Positions 26,547 through 35,921 of a DNA stretch of 64,000 nt are shown here, in pieces; positions within the stretch are counted from its first letter, which is position 1, and each line of letters starts with the position of its first letter. Where the stretch lies: contig NC_010125.1 of assembly GCF_000067045.1 (NCBI RefSeq), forward strand, positions 1,464,001-1,528,000, read 5' to 3'. The notes below the pieces were generated by a model. That model saw nothing but the letters and a program-made list of their open reading frames with translations. It had not been told where the DNA came from and made no database searches. A program made the translations under genes and the position numbers. The DNA comes from Gluconacetobacter diazotrophicus PA1 5 (GTDB taxonomy: Bacteria > Pseudomonadota > Alphaproteobacteria > Acetobacterales > Acetobacteraceae).

Positions 26547-27164
26547 TCAGCCCTGGCGTTCGAACGCGCCGGCGATATGCAGGTCCACCGCGTCGCCGAC
26601 ATAGGGGACATACTTCTTCACGCCGAAATCGCTGCGGTTGACCGTGCCGGTCGCCTCGAAGCCGACGGTGTATTTCTTGTCCATCGGGTTCACGCCCGCG
26701 CCGATGAAGCGCACCTTCAGCGTTTCAGGCTTCGTGATGCCGTGGATCGTCAGGTTGCCCGTGACGGTCGCGCGATCCTTGCCGGTGGGGATGACCTTCG
26801 TCGAGGTGAAGGTGGCGTTGGGGAATTGGGCGGCATCGAACCATTCCGCGCCCTTCAGTTCCTCGTCCAGCTTCCCGCTGGTCGTCTGCACGGACGCGAC
26901 GGGAATGGTGACGTTCAGGGCCGAGCCGGACGGCGCCTTGGGATCGAGCGTCAGGGTGCCCGATACGTTCGAGAACAGGCCCGAATAATAGGTGAAGCCG
27001 AAATGCAGCAGCGAGAAGCCGACCTGCGTGTGGCTGGGTTCGACCTGGTAGGTGCCGCCCTGCACGTCGGCGGGCTTGGCCGGGGTCTGGGCCGAGACGG
27101 CGCCGGCCGTGACGGCGAGCAGGACGGTTGCGGCGGCGGACGCCGAAAGAAGGGAACGAAACAT
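26547..27164 (-). CDS. YceI-family periplasmic protein (second copy)
   Basis: The protein is 205 residues. The signal peptide is about 1-25 (GAVSAQ). The mature part opens with YQVEPSHTQVGFSLLHFGF and contains TGNLTIHGITKPETL, both standard YceI motifs. It is more typical in length than the copy at 25347. It is the first gene of the yceI-cybB-yceI operon and follows wrbA by 26 bases, so all four may form one transcript. Confidence 0.93.
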   Translation of the reverse strand: MFRSLLSASAAATVLLAVTAGAVSAQTPAKPADVQGGTYQVEPSHTQVGFSLLHFGFTYYSGLFSNVSGTLTLDPKAPSGSALNVTIPVASVQTTSGKLDEELKGAEWFDAAQFPNATFTSTKVIPTGKDRATVTGNLTIHGITKPETLKVRFIGAGVNPMDKKYTVGFEATGTVNRSDFGVKKYVPYVGDAVDLHIAGAFERQG

Positions 27165-27190
27165 CGTATGATCCTGAATGTGTCGGGGAA

Positions 27191-27790
27191 TTAAGCGGAA
27201 AGCTTGGCGGCGATCTGCGCCACATGCTGGCCGAGGAAGCGGGCGCCATCGCGTTCGTTGTCGCTGACCGCGCGCGATCCGTCGCCGGCCGCGATCGTCG
27301 TGGCGCCGTAGGGCGCGCCGCCGGTGATCTCGTCCAGGCGCATCTGGCCCTGGAAATTATAGGGCAGGCCGCTGATGACCATGCCCTGGTGCAGCAGGTT
27401 GGTGATGACGGAGAACAGGGTGGTTTCCTGACCGCCATGCTGCGTCGCGGTGGAGGTGAAGGCCGCGCCCACCTTGCCGATCAGCGCGCCCTTCATCCAC
27501 AGGCCGCCGGTCTGGTCCCAGAAGCTGGCCATCTGCGACGCCATGCGGCCGAAGCGCGTCGGCGTGCCGACGATGATCGCGTCATAGGCTTCCAGGTCGG
27601 CCGGTGTCGCGATCGGCGCGGCCTGGTCCAGCTTGAAATGGTGGGTGCGGGCAACGTCTTCCGGCACCGTTTCCGGCACGCGCTTGATGTCGGCCTGCGC
27701 CCCGGCGGCGCGCACGCCCTCGGCCACCGCTTCGGCCATCGTTTCGATGTGGCCGTAGGTGGAATAGTAAAGAACGAGAACCTTGGTCAT
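27191..27790 (-). CDS. wrbA: NAD(P)H:quinone oxidoreductase, WrbA type
   Basis: The protein is 199 residues, the usual WrbA length. The FMN phosphate loop is [12 protein letters not shown] at about 8-19. [24 protein letters not shown] and [14 protein letters not shown] are the WrbA-specific flavin and quinone segments. It reduces quinones by two electrons in the cytoplasm. A short palindrome lies about 100 bases upstream. Its position before yceI-cybB-yceI suggests a shared response to quinone or oxidative stress. Confidence 0.95.
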   Translation of the reverse strand: MTKVLVLYYSTYGHIETMAEAVAEGVRAAGAQADIKRVPETVPEDVARTHHFKLDQAAPIATPADLEAYDAIIVGTPTRFGRMASQMASFWDQTGGLWMKGALIGKVGAAFTSTATQHGGQETTLFSVITNLLHQGMVISGLPYNFQGQMRLDEITGGAPYGATTIAAGDGSRAVSDNERDGARFLGQHVAQIAAKLSA

Positions 27791-27887
27791 TGCTTCTCTC
27801 CTGCCCGGATGGCGTCGGGTGGTTCGCCGACGACACGTGCCGATGCAGAAGTGTTAGACCGATCAGGGTGACGAAAGAATGAAAATG

Positions 27888-27903
27888 AACGAAACTGTTC
27901 GTT
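27888..27903. promoter_or_regulatory. Palindrome upstream of wrbA
   Basis: The sequence AACGAAACTGTTCGTT has 5-bp inverted arms (AACGA/TCGTT) and lies about 100 bases before the wrbA start. It could be an operator, but no regulator gene is next to it. Confidence 0.3.
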
Positions 27904-27972
27904 TCCATAATTTTACCGACACGGGGCCGGCCCCAGGCCGGAGCGGGGCCCGACGCCCCGCCCGGCCCTCGC

Positions 27973-28284
27973 TTACCGGTCGTAATCGCTGACCATGTCG
28001 AAGAATTTCATCTCCGCCGGCTGGGCCAGCAGCTCGGGCTGGCGCTTGAACCAGTCCTGCTGGTAGGGCAGCGCCATGTGGCGGTCGAGGTCCGCCCGCT
28101 CGACCCAGTTTTCATAGAACATGAAGACCAGCGGGTCATCCTTGCTGACCTGGAGCTGGTATTCCAGGCACCCGGGCTCGCTGCGGGACTTGTCGATGAA
28201 GGTGCTGAGCAGGGCCAGAAGCTCCTCGCGCCTCTCGGGCCGGGCGCGCAGGGTCGCGGTCAGGGTGCAGCCTGGAGCGGTCAT
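27973..28284 (-). CDS. Antibiotic biosynthesis monooxygenase-type (YgiN-like) small protein
   Basis: The protein is 103 residues and forms a dimeric ferredoxin-like ABM fold. Its signature is the central SEPGCLEYQLQVSKDDP followed by VFMFYENWVERADLDRHMA. YgiN-like proteins oxidise quinols or catechol-like compounds without a bound cofactor. The chosen start is ATG at 28284. It is 182 bases upstream of wrbA on the same strand, consistent with a quinone redox theme. Confidence 0.87.
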   Translation of the reverse strand: MTAPGCTLTATLRARPERREELLALLSTFIDKSRSEPGCLEYQLQVSKDDPLVFMFYENWVERADLDRHMALPYQQDWFKRQPELLAQPAEMKFFDMVSDYDR

Positions 28285-28333
28285 GGTTGTTTTCCTTGTT
28301 CTTGTTGATGTTCTGGAAAAAAGACACGGCCGG

Positions 28334-29329
28334 TCAGCTATTGTGCGGCGCGTTCCAGCCCTTGTAGCCGCCGATCGTGTCATGGGTGATCAGGCTGGGG
28401 GCCAGCAGCCGGACGATGCCCGGCTTGATCCGTCCGGCCCGGATATCGAACCCGATGCGGGTGGCGGTGGTCGCGATGGCGAACGGGTCCTGCGACGCCG
28501 TGGCCGCGATCAGCGTGTTGCCGCCGCGCATTTCCTGTTCCACGTCGGGCGAGCCGTCGACCGAGGCCAGGAAGAAATCGTGCCGTCCCGCCTGGCGTGC
28601 CGCCAGTTCGACGCCCAGCGCGGTCGGGTCGTTGACCGCGAAGATCGCGTCCACCTTGTCGAAGCGCACCATCACGCTCTGCCCCACCGCCAGTCCGCCG
28701 TCGCGCGAGCCCTTGGCGTCGAGCGTGGAGGACAGCAGCCTGATCCCCGGCGCCTTGGCGAACACCGACTGGCAGCCCTTCACGCGGTCGCTCAGCGCGG
28801 TGACGGGCGGCCCGTTGACGATCACCACGTCACCGTGCCCATGCAGGCGATCGACGATATACTGGCACGAGATTTCGCCGGCCTTGACGTTGTTGGTGGT
28901 GATCGTCGCATCCGCGCCGGGCGCGCCGACATCGAAGGCGACCACGGTCGCGCCGCTGTCATGCAGGCGACGGACCAGCGGGGCGGCGGCCTGGTAGTCC
29001 ACCGCGTTGAACATCACCAGGTCGTTGCCGGCGGCGATGAAGGAATCGACCTGCGACGCCTGCTTGCCGATATCGTAATCGGCCGAGACGCTCTGCACCG
29101 GCGCGGTGGGACCCAGGGCCTTGGCCTGTTGCGTAATACCCCTGATGGCGGCGATGAAGAACGGATTGCCGAGCGAGCCGACGGTGACCCCGATCTTGTG
29201 AACCGAATCCTCCGCGCGCGCGGCGGCGGTGCTACCAAGGGCGAGCAGCCCCGCCAGCAGCAGGATCTTCCGGCGGGACGGGCGTGCCGATCCATGGCAG
29301 GTCGGCGGGACGTGCGCTGGGCGCATCAT
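28334..29329 (-). CDS. Sugar ABC transporter substrate-binding protein (ribose type), orphan
   Basis: The protein is 331 residues. The export signal contains SRRKILLLAGLLALGS, ending near ARA/ED; the twin Arg could make it a Tat substrate, but Sec is equally possible. The mature part is a type I periplasmic binding fold with KIGVTVGSLGNPFF and DAIFAVNDPTALGVELAA. It follows the RhaK-like kinase by 2 bases, so it is expressed with the kinase and DeoR gene. No permease or ATPase is in this operon. It may share the ABC importer encoded at 34944-38496. Confidence 0.9.
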   Translation of the reverse strand: MMRPAHVPPTCHGSARPSRRKILLLAGLLALGSTAAARAEDSVHKIGVTVGSLGNPFFIAAIRGITQQAKALGPTAPVQSVSADYDIGKQASQVDSFIAAGNDLVMFNAVDYQAAAPLVRRLHDSGATVVAFDVGAPGADATITTNNVKAGEISCQYIVDRLHGHGDVVIVNGPPVTALSDRVKGCQSVFAKAPGIRLLSSTLDAKGSRDGGLAVGQSVMVRFDKVDAIFAVNDPTALGVELAARQAGRHDFFLASVDGSPDVEQEMRGGNTLIAATASQDPFAIATTATRIGFDIRAGRIKPGIVRLLAPSLITHDTIGGYKGWNAPHNS

Positions 29330-29331
29330 GA

Positions 29332-30780
29332 TTATCCTTTATTGGGCGCGTCTGGCGCCGGTGCGGCCGGTTCGGTCCGGCTCCTGGTGCGCTGGTCGGC
29401 CAGGTGCCGCCAGCGGGTGACGTACTCCCGCCATCCGGGCGGGTCGAACGGTGCCACGCGGGCCGCCCGTTCGTCGCGGAAGGGGTCCAGCCCCAGCGCG
29501 GCATAGGCCAGGCCCGCCGCGCCGCAGGCCGTGCCCTCGGGGTTGCGCCCGACCAGCACGGCCTGCGCCGGGCGCAAGGCGGCGACCAGGCGCGGAATGG
29601 CGCCCACCTTCGCCAGCCCGCCATCGAAGACGACGGCATCCGTGCTGCGCAGCAGGTCGAGCGTCAGGTCCGTCATCGCGGCGACATACAGCGCCGCCAG
29701 CGCCGCGCGCTCGTCGGGCGCGGGAACGACGCTGCGCCCCGCATCGTCGACGAAGGCGCCGGCCTGCCCGGGATAGGGGCCGCCATCGGCGAAGGACGGC
29801 AGCGCGAAGATGCCGCGCGCCACCAGGGACGCGATGCGCGCCTCCGTCACGTCGGCGGGGCCGTCACCGCGAATCAGGTCGAATTCGCGGCCGCCCATGA
29901 AGCGCGCGGTGGGAACCGGTTCATGCCGTACCGAGACATTGGCCAGCATGTCGCGTTCCGGTACCAGCGCGTCCAGCGGGCAGTCGGGGTTCATGACGAT
30001 GACCCACGTCCCGGTGGACACCATCGTCATGCCGCCCGGCACCACGCGCCGGTAGTGGCTGAGCGACGCGTTGCTGTCATGCACCCCGTTATGCACGTCC
30101 AGCGTCACCGCCCCGCGCCCGGGCACGTCCAGCGTCATCGTGCCGACGATGGCGCCGGCCTCGCGGAAGGGCGGCATCTTGCCGCGCCATCCGCGCCGGT
30201 CCACCAGGGACGAGAAATCGTCCCTGTACGGCGACCACAGATGGGTATGGCAGCCCAGGGACGAGATTTCCGACACGCGCGCGCCGCACAGCCGCCACAC
30301 CCAGAATTGCGGCAGGGTCAGGATATGGCGCGTGCGCGCGGCCAGCGTGGGGTCGCGCATTTCCTGCCAGACGATGTGCTTGCCGAACGCGAAGCCGCGC
30401 TCCATCGCCGGGGTCGCGGTTTCGGAGAAGGGCGGGCGGATGCGCGCGAACGCGGCCTCGACCTCCGCCGGCACGATTTCCTCGTAATCCAGGATCGGCG
30501 TCGCCAGCGCGTCCTCGCCCAGCAGGGCGAAGGTGCAGCCATGGGTGGTGATCATGATACCGTTCACATCGAACGACGCGACGGCCTCGCGCAGCACCTC
30601 CCGCATCCAGTCCAGCAGGGCTGCGTCGTCCAGCACATGCACCCCGTCCACCACCGGCCAGGCGGCGCGCGTGCGCCGCTCGGCCAGGATCGATCCGTCC
30701 GCGCCGAACACCAGCAGCTTGGCGTTCGTCTTGCCGAAATCGAATACCGCCAGCGTCGGGCGCGCGATTTCCGGGGTCAC
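29332..30780 (-). CDS. FGGY-family sugar kinase, RhaK-like
   Basis: The protein is 482 residues. The ATP-binding start is LAVFDFGKTNAKLLVF, and GIMITTHGCTFALL, ILDYEE and SSLGCHTHLWSP are like those of the rhizobial rhamnulokinase RhaK subgroup. It should phosphorylate a ketose or a related sugar in the cytoplasm. The start is GTG at 30780, overlapping the DeoR stop as GTGA. It is followed at 2 bases by a binding protein gene. The exact substrate (rhamnulose, fuculose or another) cannot be read from sequence. Confidence 0.88.
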   Translation of the reverse strand: MTPEIARPTLAVFDFGKTNAKLLVFGADGSILAERRTRAAWPVVDGVHVLDDAALLDWMREVLREAVASFDVNGIMITTHGCTFALLGEDALATPILDYEEIVPAEVEAAFARIRPPFSETATPAMERGFAFGKHIVWQEMRDPTLAARTRHILTLPQFWVWRLCGARVSEISSLGCHTHLWSPYRDDFSSLVDRRGWRGKMPPFREAGAIVGTMTLDVPGRGAVTLDVHNGVHDSNASLSHYRRVVPGGMTMVSTGTWVIVMNPDCPLDALVPERDMLANVSVRHEPVPTARFMGGREFDLIRGDGPADVTEARIASLVARGIFALPSFADGGPYPGQAGAFVDDAGRSVVPAPDERAALAALYVAAMTDLTLDLLRSTDAVVFDGGLAKVGAIPRLVAALRPAQAVLVGRNPEGTACGAAGLAYAALGLDPFRDERAARVAPFDPPGWREYVTRWRHLADQRTRSRTEPAAPAPDAPNKG

Positions 30781-31565
30781 GTCTTGTCGTCCGCGCGCCA
30801 GGCGGCCACGGGGGCGACCAGGACCGTCACGCCCGCATCTTCAAGAATACGCACATCATCCTCCTGCACGCCGTCATCGGTGATCAGGGTGGACACCCGG
30901 TCGATCGGACATGAAACAAAGCGTGCCCGCACCGACAGTTTGCGGCTGTCGGCCAGCACGATCACGTCGTCGGCGCGTTCCAGCATCGGGCGCGTGGCCA
31001 CCGGCAGCAGCGGGTGCGATTCCATCACCCCCTCCAGCCCCAGCCCCTGCGCGCCCAGGAACAGGCGCGACGCGAAGAAATCCGGCGCCGCAGCCTGCGG
31101 GTCGTACAGGATGCCCGGTTCGCGATGCAGGGCGCCGCCGGCCACCGAAAGCTGACAGGCGCCGTGGGTGCCCAGGGCCGCCGCCAGCGGCATCGAATTG
31201 GTGTAAAGCCCGATCGACCGCCCGGCCAGGCGCAGGCCCAGCTGGTGGCAGGTCGATCCGCCCGCGACCATGACCATGTCCCCGTCGCGGCACAGGTCCG
31301 CCGCCATCGCCGCGATCGCCCGCTTGGCATCGACGGCCAGGTCGCTGCTCTGGGCGAAGGGCAGGGCGTGGGTCCGCGACGCGGCGGTCAGGGACGCGAC
31401 GCCGCCAAAGACCTTGCGCGCCTCGCCGGCCTCGTGGAGCTTTTCGATATCGCGGCGCACCGTGGCCGGCGACACGCTCAGCATGTCGATCAGTTCCCGC
31501 ACGGTCGCGAAGGGACGTGTTTCGAGCATGGTGATGATCTGGCGCTGGCGTTCGGTCTCGGTCAC
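30777..31565 (-). CDS. DeoR/GlpR-type transcriptional regulator
   Basis: The protein is 262 residues. It has an N-terminal winged helix with RQRQIITMLETRPFATVRELIDMLSVSPATVRRDIEKL, and a sugar-phosphate sensor domain with MVMVAGGSTCHQLG and VIVLADSRKL. The start is GTG at 31565 with AGGAAG about 11 bases upstream; an ATG 12 codons earlier is the alternative. It heads the regulator-kinase-binding protein operon and is divergent from the aldolase operon, so it probably represses both until the sugar phosphate is present. Confidence 0.9.
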   Translation of the reverse strand: MTETERQRQIITMLETRPFATVRELIDMLSVSPATVRRDIEKLHEAGEARKVFGGVASLTAASRTHALPFAQSSDLAVDAKRAIAAMAADLCRDGDMVMVAGGSTCHQLGLRLAGRSIGLYTNSMPLAAALGTHGACQLSVAGGALHREPGILYDPQAAAPDFFASRLFLGAQGLGLEGVMESHPLLPVATRPMLERADDVIVLADSRKLSVRARFVSCPIDRVSTLITDDGVQEDDVRILEDAGVTVLVAPVAAWRADDKT

Positions 31566-31659
31566 GGGTCCGTATCTTCCTTCATGGTGTCCGGGCCTCA
31601 CGATTCTCCGTATCCCCAGCCGTGGTCAAGCGAAATTTGATTGACCTGCGCCAAATGAT

Positions 31660-31686
31660 GATGGCATTCCATCTTTTGTGATTGAA
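31660..31686. promoter_or_regulatory. Possible operator in the divergent deoR/aldolase promoter
   Basis: A 5-bp inverted repeat GATGG/CCATC (31660-31673) is followed by TGTGATTGAA (31677-31686). The latter differs at one position from TGTGATCGAA at 39642-39651, in front of the ABC importer operon. A shared DeoR binding half-site is inferred. Confidence 0.4.
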
Positions 31687-31728
31687 ATACGTCATACCGT
31701 CGCAAAGCCCGTCGTAAAGGAACCCCGC

Positions 31729-32868
31729 ATGGTGTCGCATGTTCGGCCGGACCCAGCGCTCGCCCCCGTTCCCGTCGCGGACGGGCTCGACGCGTTGCGC
31801 AGGCTGTCGGCGCGTCTGGGCGCGGACCCCCGGCGCACCCAGGGGGCGGGGGGCAATACCTCGATCAAGGACGGCGGCACGCTGTGGATCAAGGCGTCCG
31901 GCACATGGCTGGCCCATGCGCTGGACCGGCCGATCATGGTGCCGGTGGCGCTGGCCCCCCTGCTGGACGCCTGCCGGCAGGGCAAGCCGGAGGCCGAGAA
32001 GGCCGCCGGCTTCGTGGTGGCCCAGCCCGGCACGCCGGCGGCCGCCTTGCGGCCGTCGATCGAAACGACGGTCCATGCGGTGATCCCCTGGCGCGTGGTC
32101 ATCCACCTGCATTGCGTGGAAACGCTCGCGCATGCCGTGCGCACCGATGCGCGCGCCCGGCTGGCGGAGCGGCTGGACGGGTTGCGGGGCGTGCACTGGA
32201 CGCTGGTGCCCTATATCCGGCCGGGATTGCCGCTGGCGCGCGCGATCATGGCGGCGCGCCCGTTCGGGGAACGGGCGAATGTCCATATCCTGGCCAATCA
32301 CGGGCTGATCGTCTCGGCCCGACACGGTGGCCCAAGGCGGAAAACGCTGCTGGAACGGGTGATCGCCCCCCTGGCCGTGACGCCGCGCGCCCCGCCGCAG
32401 GCGGACCTCGCGGACCTGGCCGCCCTGGCCAAAGGGTCGGCCTATCGCCTGCCGGACGACCCGGCCGCCCATGCCATCGCCATGGACCCCGCCACCCTGG
32501 CCGTGGCGCGGGGGGCGCCGCTCTACCCGGATCACGTCATCTTCCTGGGCGACCGGATCGACGTGGCCGATCGCGGGGCCGACCCCGATGGCGTCCCCGG
32601 GGACCGCCCGCCCCGGATCGCCGCGCCCGACGCGCCGCCGATGCGGGTCATGCCGGGCCGGGGCGTGCTGCTGCGGCGCGACGGCTGGACGGTAGGGATG
32701 GACGCCATGGCGCGCTGCCTGGCCGACGTGGCGGCCCGCCTGTCCCCCACCGACCCGATCCGCCGCCTGACCGCCACGGATATCCACGCCCTGACCCATT
32801 GGGAGGCGGAGACCTACCGCCAGGCCCTGAACAAAGAGACCCAGAACAGGACCACCCGCAATGGTTGA
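31729..32868 (+). CDS. Class II aldolase/adducin domain protein
   Basis: The protein is 379 residues, longer than the usual 210-230 for FucA-like aldolases and more like the aldolase half of RhaD-type bifunctional enzymes. The N-terminal region has QGAGGNTSIKDGGTLWIKASGTW. Metal ligands are visible as HLHCVE (His-x-His) and later VHILANHGLIV. It should cleave a phosphorylated ketose to an aldehyde and dihydroxyacetone phosphate or a similar product. The start is ATG at 31729 with AAAGGAA upstream. It overlaps the next kinase by 8 bases. Confidence 0.85.
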   Translation: MVSHVRPDPALAPVPVADGLDALRRLSARLGADPRRTQGAGGNTSIKDGGTLWIKASGTWLAHALDRPIMVPVALAPLLDACRQGKPEAEKAAGFVVAQPGTPAAALRPSIETTVHAVIPWRVVIHLHCVETLAHAVRTDARARLAERLDGLRGVHWTLVPYIRPGLPLARAIMAARPFGERANVHILANHGLIVSARHGGPRRKTLLERVIAPLAVTPRAPPQADLADLAALAKGSAYRLPDDPAAHAIAMDPATLAVARGAPLYPDHVIFLGDRIDVADRGADPDGVPGDRPPRIAAPDAPPMRVMPGRGVLLRRDGWTVGMDAMARCLADVAARLSPTDPIRRLTATDIHALTHWEAETYRQALNKETQNRTTRNG

Positions 32869-34135
32869 GGCCGCGGCGCTGGGGATCGACCTGGGCACGT
32901 CGGGCGTGCGCGCGGCGGTGCTGGATGCGCGGGGGAACGTGCTGGCCGTGGAGGGCGCGCGGTTCGCGGCCCTGGGGGCGGCCGATGCGCCGGCCGTCTG
33001 GTGGCAGGCGCTGGCCGATACGCTCGGCACGCTGCGGGCACGGCTGCCGCTGGACGGCGTGCGGTCGGTCACCGTGGACGGTACCTCCGGCACGCTGGTC
33101 GCCATCGACCAGGCCGGGTCCGTGATCGGCCCGGCCTCCATGTATCACGCGCGGGCCGCCGATGCCGCCGTGCTGGCGCGGATCGACGACCTGGCGCCCC
33201 CCGACAGCCCGGCGCGGGGCGCGGGCTCGCCGCTGGCGCGGGCGGTGGACATGGCGCGTCGTCCCGGCGTACGCGCCATCCTGCACCAGGCCGACTGGAT
33301 TGCCGGCCGCCTGCGCGGGCGCTTCGGCGCGACCGACGCCAACAACGCGCTCAAGACCGGCGCGGACCCGGACGCGCTGGCCTGGCCGGACTGGGTGGGC
33401 GGGGCCGGGCTGGCGCCGGGGCTGCTGCCCGCCATCCACCTGCCGGGCACGCCGCTGGGGCCGGTGGGGGCCGAGGCCGCGGCGCTGGGCCTGCCGCCCG
33501 GTGCCGTCGTCCATGCGGGCACGACGGACGGGTGCGCCTCGTTCCTGGCCACGGGGGCCGACCGGGCCGGGGACGCGGTGACGGCGCTGGGGTCCACCCT
33601 GGTGGTCAAGCTGCTGTCGGACGTGAAGGTCGACGCGGCCGCCTACGGCATCTACAGCCACCGGATCGGCGGCCGGTATCTGGTGGGCGGGGCGTCCAAC
33701 ACCGGGGGGGCGGTCCTGCTGGCGCTGTTCGGCGCCGACCGGCTGGCCGCCCTGACGGCGGCGCTGCGGCCCGACAGGCCGACGGGGCTGGAGTATTATC
33801 CGCTGCTGCGCCCGGGCGAACGCTTCCCGGTCAGCGACCCGGCGTTCCCGCCCCGGCTGGAACCGCGCCCGGCCGATGACGGGGTGTTCTTCCAGGGCGT
33901 GCTGGAAGGCATGGCGATGATCGAGGCCACGGGGTACGCCCGGCTGGAACAGTTGGGCGCGACGACGCTGCGCTCGGTCCGCACGGTCGGCGGCGGTGCG
34001 GCGAACGCGGGCTGGACCGCCCTGCGCCAGGCCAGGATCGGGGTGCCGTTCTTGCCCAGCGTGTCCGAGGACGCATGCGTGGGCGCGGCGCGTCTGGGTC
34101 TGTTCGGGGGCCTGTCCGAGGGGAAGGCGGCATGA
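32861..34135 (+). CDS. FGGY-family carbohydrate kinase (second)
   Basis: The protein is 424 residues, shorter than typical FGGY kinases. The N-terminal lobe starts LGIDLGTSGVRAAVLD, and SVTVDGTSGTLVAID is the second signature. The C-terminal lobe has TVGGGAANAGWTALRQA, the adenosine site. It is more like the xylulose/ribulose kinase branch than the RhaK-like copy at 29332. It is translated right after the aldolase (8-base overlap) and overlaps the HAD gene as ATGA, so the three act together. The substrate is unknown. Confidence 0.87.
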   Translation: MVEAAALGIDLGTSGVRAAVLDARGNVLAVEGARFAALGAADAPAVWWQALADTLGTLRARLPLDGVRSVTVDGTSGTLVAIDQAGSVIGPASMYHARAADAAVLARIDDLAPPDSPARGAGSPLARAVDMARRPGVRAILHQADWIAGRLRGRFGATDANNALKTGADPDALAWPDWVGGAGLAPGLLPAIHLPGTPLGPVGAEAAALGLPPGAVVHAGTTDGCASFLATGADRAGDAVTALGSTLVVKLLSDVKVDAAAYGIYSHRIGGRYLVGGASNTGGAVLLALFGADRLAALTAALRPDRPTGLEYYPLLRPGERFPVSDPAFPPRLEPRPADDGVFFQGVLEGMAMIEATGYARLEQLGATTLRSVRTVGGGAANAGWTALRQARIGVPFLPSVSEDACVGAARLGLFGGLSEGKAA

Positions 34136-34971
34136 ACCCGCGCGCGCTGGCCGGCATCGCGGCGCTGGTGGGGCACTACGATGTCCTGTTCGTGGATCAG
34201 TTCGGCGTCCTGCATGATGGCACGGCGCCTTATCCGGGGGTGCGCGATGCGCTGGCCCGCCTGCGCGATGCGGGGCAGCGCGTGGTGCTGCTCAGCAATT
34301 CGGGGCGGCCCGGCCCCTATAACGCGGGCCGGCTGGCGCGGCTGGGGCTGGGGCCCGAACTGTACGAGACGATCGTGACCTCGGGCGACACGGCCCTGGC
34401 GCTGGCACGGTCGGGTGAAATCCCGGTGCGGCCGGGCATGCGCTGCCTGCTGATCGATAGCGGCGGGCAGGACACGGCGTTCTGCGACGCGCTGGGCCTG
34501 GTGGTCGAGGCCGAACCGGCGCGGGCGGACCTGGTGCTGATCGCGGGCAGCCGGGGCGACGTGGTGACCGAGGCCGAATACCGCGCCATGCTGGCACCGC
34601 TGGCCCGGCGTGGCGCGCGCGCGGTCTGCACCAACCCCGACCGGCGGATGCTGGTGCCCGGTGGGACCGCCTTCGGCGCCGGGCGCATCGCCGAACTGTA
34701 CGAGGAGGAAGGCGGCACGGTGGACTGGATCGGCAAGCCCCATCCAGCCATCTACGCCCATGCCGCGCGGCTGTGCCGCGTGCGGGCCGAACGTGTGCTG
34801 TGCATCGGCGACAGCGTGGAACATGACATCGCCGGCGCACGCGGGTTCGGCGCCGACAGCGCGCTGGTTCGGACGGGCATCCTGGCCGATGCCGCCCCCG
34901 CCGCGCTGCGGGCCGCGTTCGTGCGGCATGGGGTGTGGCCGGATTACGTTCTGCCGGGGCTGGTCTGGTAA
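34132..34971 (+). CDS. HAD superfamily class IIA hydrolase (sugar phosphatase-like)
   Basis: The protein is 279 residues. Motif I is FVDQFGVLHDG, the DxWGVLHDG variant of the TIGR01459 group, in which the second Asp is replaced by an aromatic. LLSNSGRPG is motif II, IGKPHPAIY supplies the Lys of motif III, and CIGDSVEHDIAGA is motif IV. It probably dephosphorylates a small sugar phosphate. The start ATG overlaps the kinase stop. Its 3' end overlaps the convergent permease gene by 28 bases. Confidence 0.87.
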   Translation: MNPRALAGIAALVGHYDVLFVDQFGVLHDGTAPYPGVRDALARLRDAGQRVVLLSNSGRPGPYNAGRLARLGLGPELYETIVTSGDTALALARSGEIPVRPGMRCLLIDSGGQDTAFCDALGLVVEAEPARADLVLIAGSRGDVVTEAEYRAMLAPLARRGARAVCTNPDRRMLVPGGTAFGAGRIAELYEEEGGTVDWIGKPHPAIYAHAARLCRVRAERVLCIGDSVEHDIAGARGFGADSALVRTGILADAAPAALRAAFVRHGVWPDYVLPGLVW

Positions 34972-35921
34972 CCGCGCACCGCCGCGACCACGACGTTTTC
35001 CACCAGCACGATCAGCACCAGGATCAGGCCCATCATGCCGGCCTGCAGGGTCGGGTTGAAATCGTTGTAGTTCAGCCCGTAATTGACCACCGCGATGGCG
35101 ATGGTGGCGATCGCGGTGCCGATGGGCGATCCGTCCCCGCCGAAGATGCTGGCGCCCCCCAGCACGACGATCGCGATGCTGATCAGGTTCGCTTCCGGCA
35201 CCCCGTCGGGTGTGGCCGTGCCCAGCCGCGCCGCCGCGATCACCCCGGCCAGCCCGGACAGCGCGCCCGACAGCACATAGGTCGCCGCCCGCAGCCGCTT
35301 GACCGGTATGCCCGCCAGCCAGGCGGCGGTGGCGTTCGTGCCCACCAGGTACAGGGCGCGGCCGAACCGGCTGCGGTGCTGCACCACCACCAGGACGGCC
35401 AGCAGCGGCAGGTAGAGGCACAGGATCTGGAACGGCACCCCCAGGACGGTGCCCTGCCCCATGGCCAGGAAGGGCGCGGGGGCGGCGGTCAGGTCGATGG
35501 TGTTGCCGTCCGACGCGATCAGCGCCAGGCCGGAAAAGGCGAACATCGTGCCCAGCGTCGCGATGATGGGCGGAATCCTGAAGCGCGCGATCGCGGCGGC
35601 GTTGCAGCCCCCCATGGCGGCGCCGGAGGCGATGCCGATGCCGACCCCCACGGGCCAGGGCAGGCCGCGCGAGATGAACAGGGCGGTCAGGACCTGTGCC
35701 AGCCCGGACATCGCGCCGACGCTCAGGTCGATGGCCCCGTCGCCGCCCTGGATCACCAGCCCCTGGCCGAAGGCGATGATGCCCAGTTCCACGGCGAACA
35801 CCGCCATGCTGGATACGTTGTCGGCCGACAGGATGGTCGGGTTGCCGAAGGCGAATCCGCCCAGGACCAGCAGGGCGAACAGCCCCAGGATGACGATCCG
35901 TCCGGACCGGAAGCCGCTCAT
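34944..35921 (-). CDS. Sugar ABC transporter permease (first)
   Basis: The protein is 325 residues with about nine membrane segments. It carries the branched/ribose-type permease signature GGDGAIDLSVGAMSGLAQVLTA and the cytoplasmic EAA-like loop GTNATAAWLAGIPVKRLR. It belongs to the RbsC/AraH family. It overlaps the preceding permease gene as ATGA and is the last gene of the operon. Its 3' end overlaps the convergent HAD gene. Confidence 0.93.
   Translation of the reverse strand: MSGFRSGRIVILGLFALLVLGGFAFGNPTILSADNVSSMAVFAVELGIIAFGQGLVIQGGDGAIDLSVGAMSGLAQVLTALFISRGLPWPVGVGIGIASGAAMGGCNAAAIARFRIPPIIATLGTMFAFSGLALIASDGNTIDLTAAPAPFLAMGQGTVLGVPFQILCLYLPLLAVLVVVQHRSRFGRALYLVGTNATAAWLAGIPVKRLRAATYVLSGALSGLAGVIAAARLGTATPDGVPEANLISIAIVVLGGASIFGGDGSPIGTAIATIAIAVVNYGLNYNDFNPTLQAGMMGLILVLIVLVENVVVAAVRGYQTSPGRT

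Noticed and set aside
27904-27972. GC-rich palindromes between wrbA and the YgiN-like gene as a terminator
   Set aside because: Several overlapping GGGGCC/GGCCCC pairings exist but none has a T run; it cannot be told apart from ordinary high-GC sequence.
29281-29329. Definite Tat export of the orphan sugar-binding protein
   Set aside because: The SRRK motif lacks the usual FLK context and family members normally use Sec.
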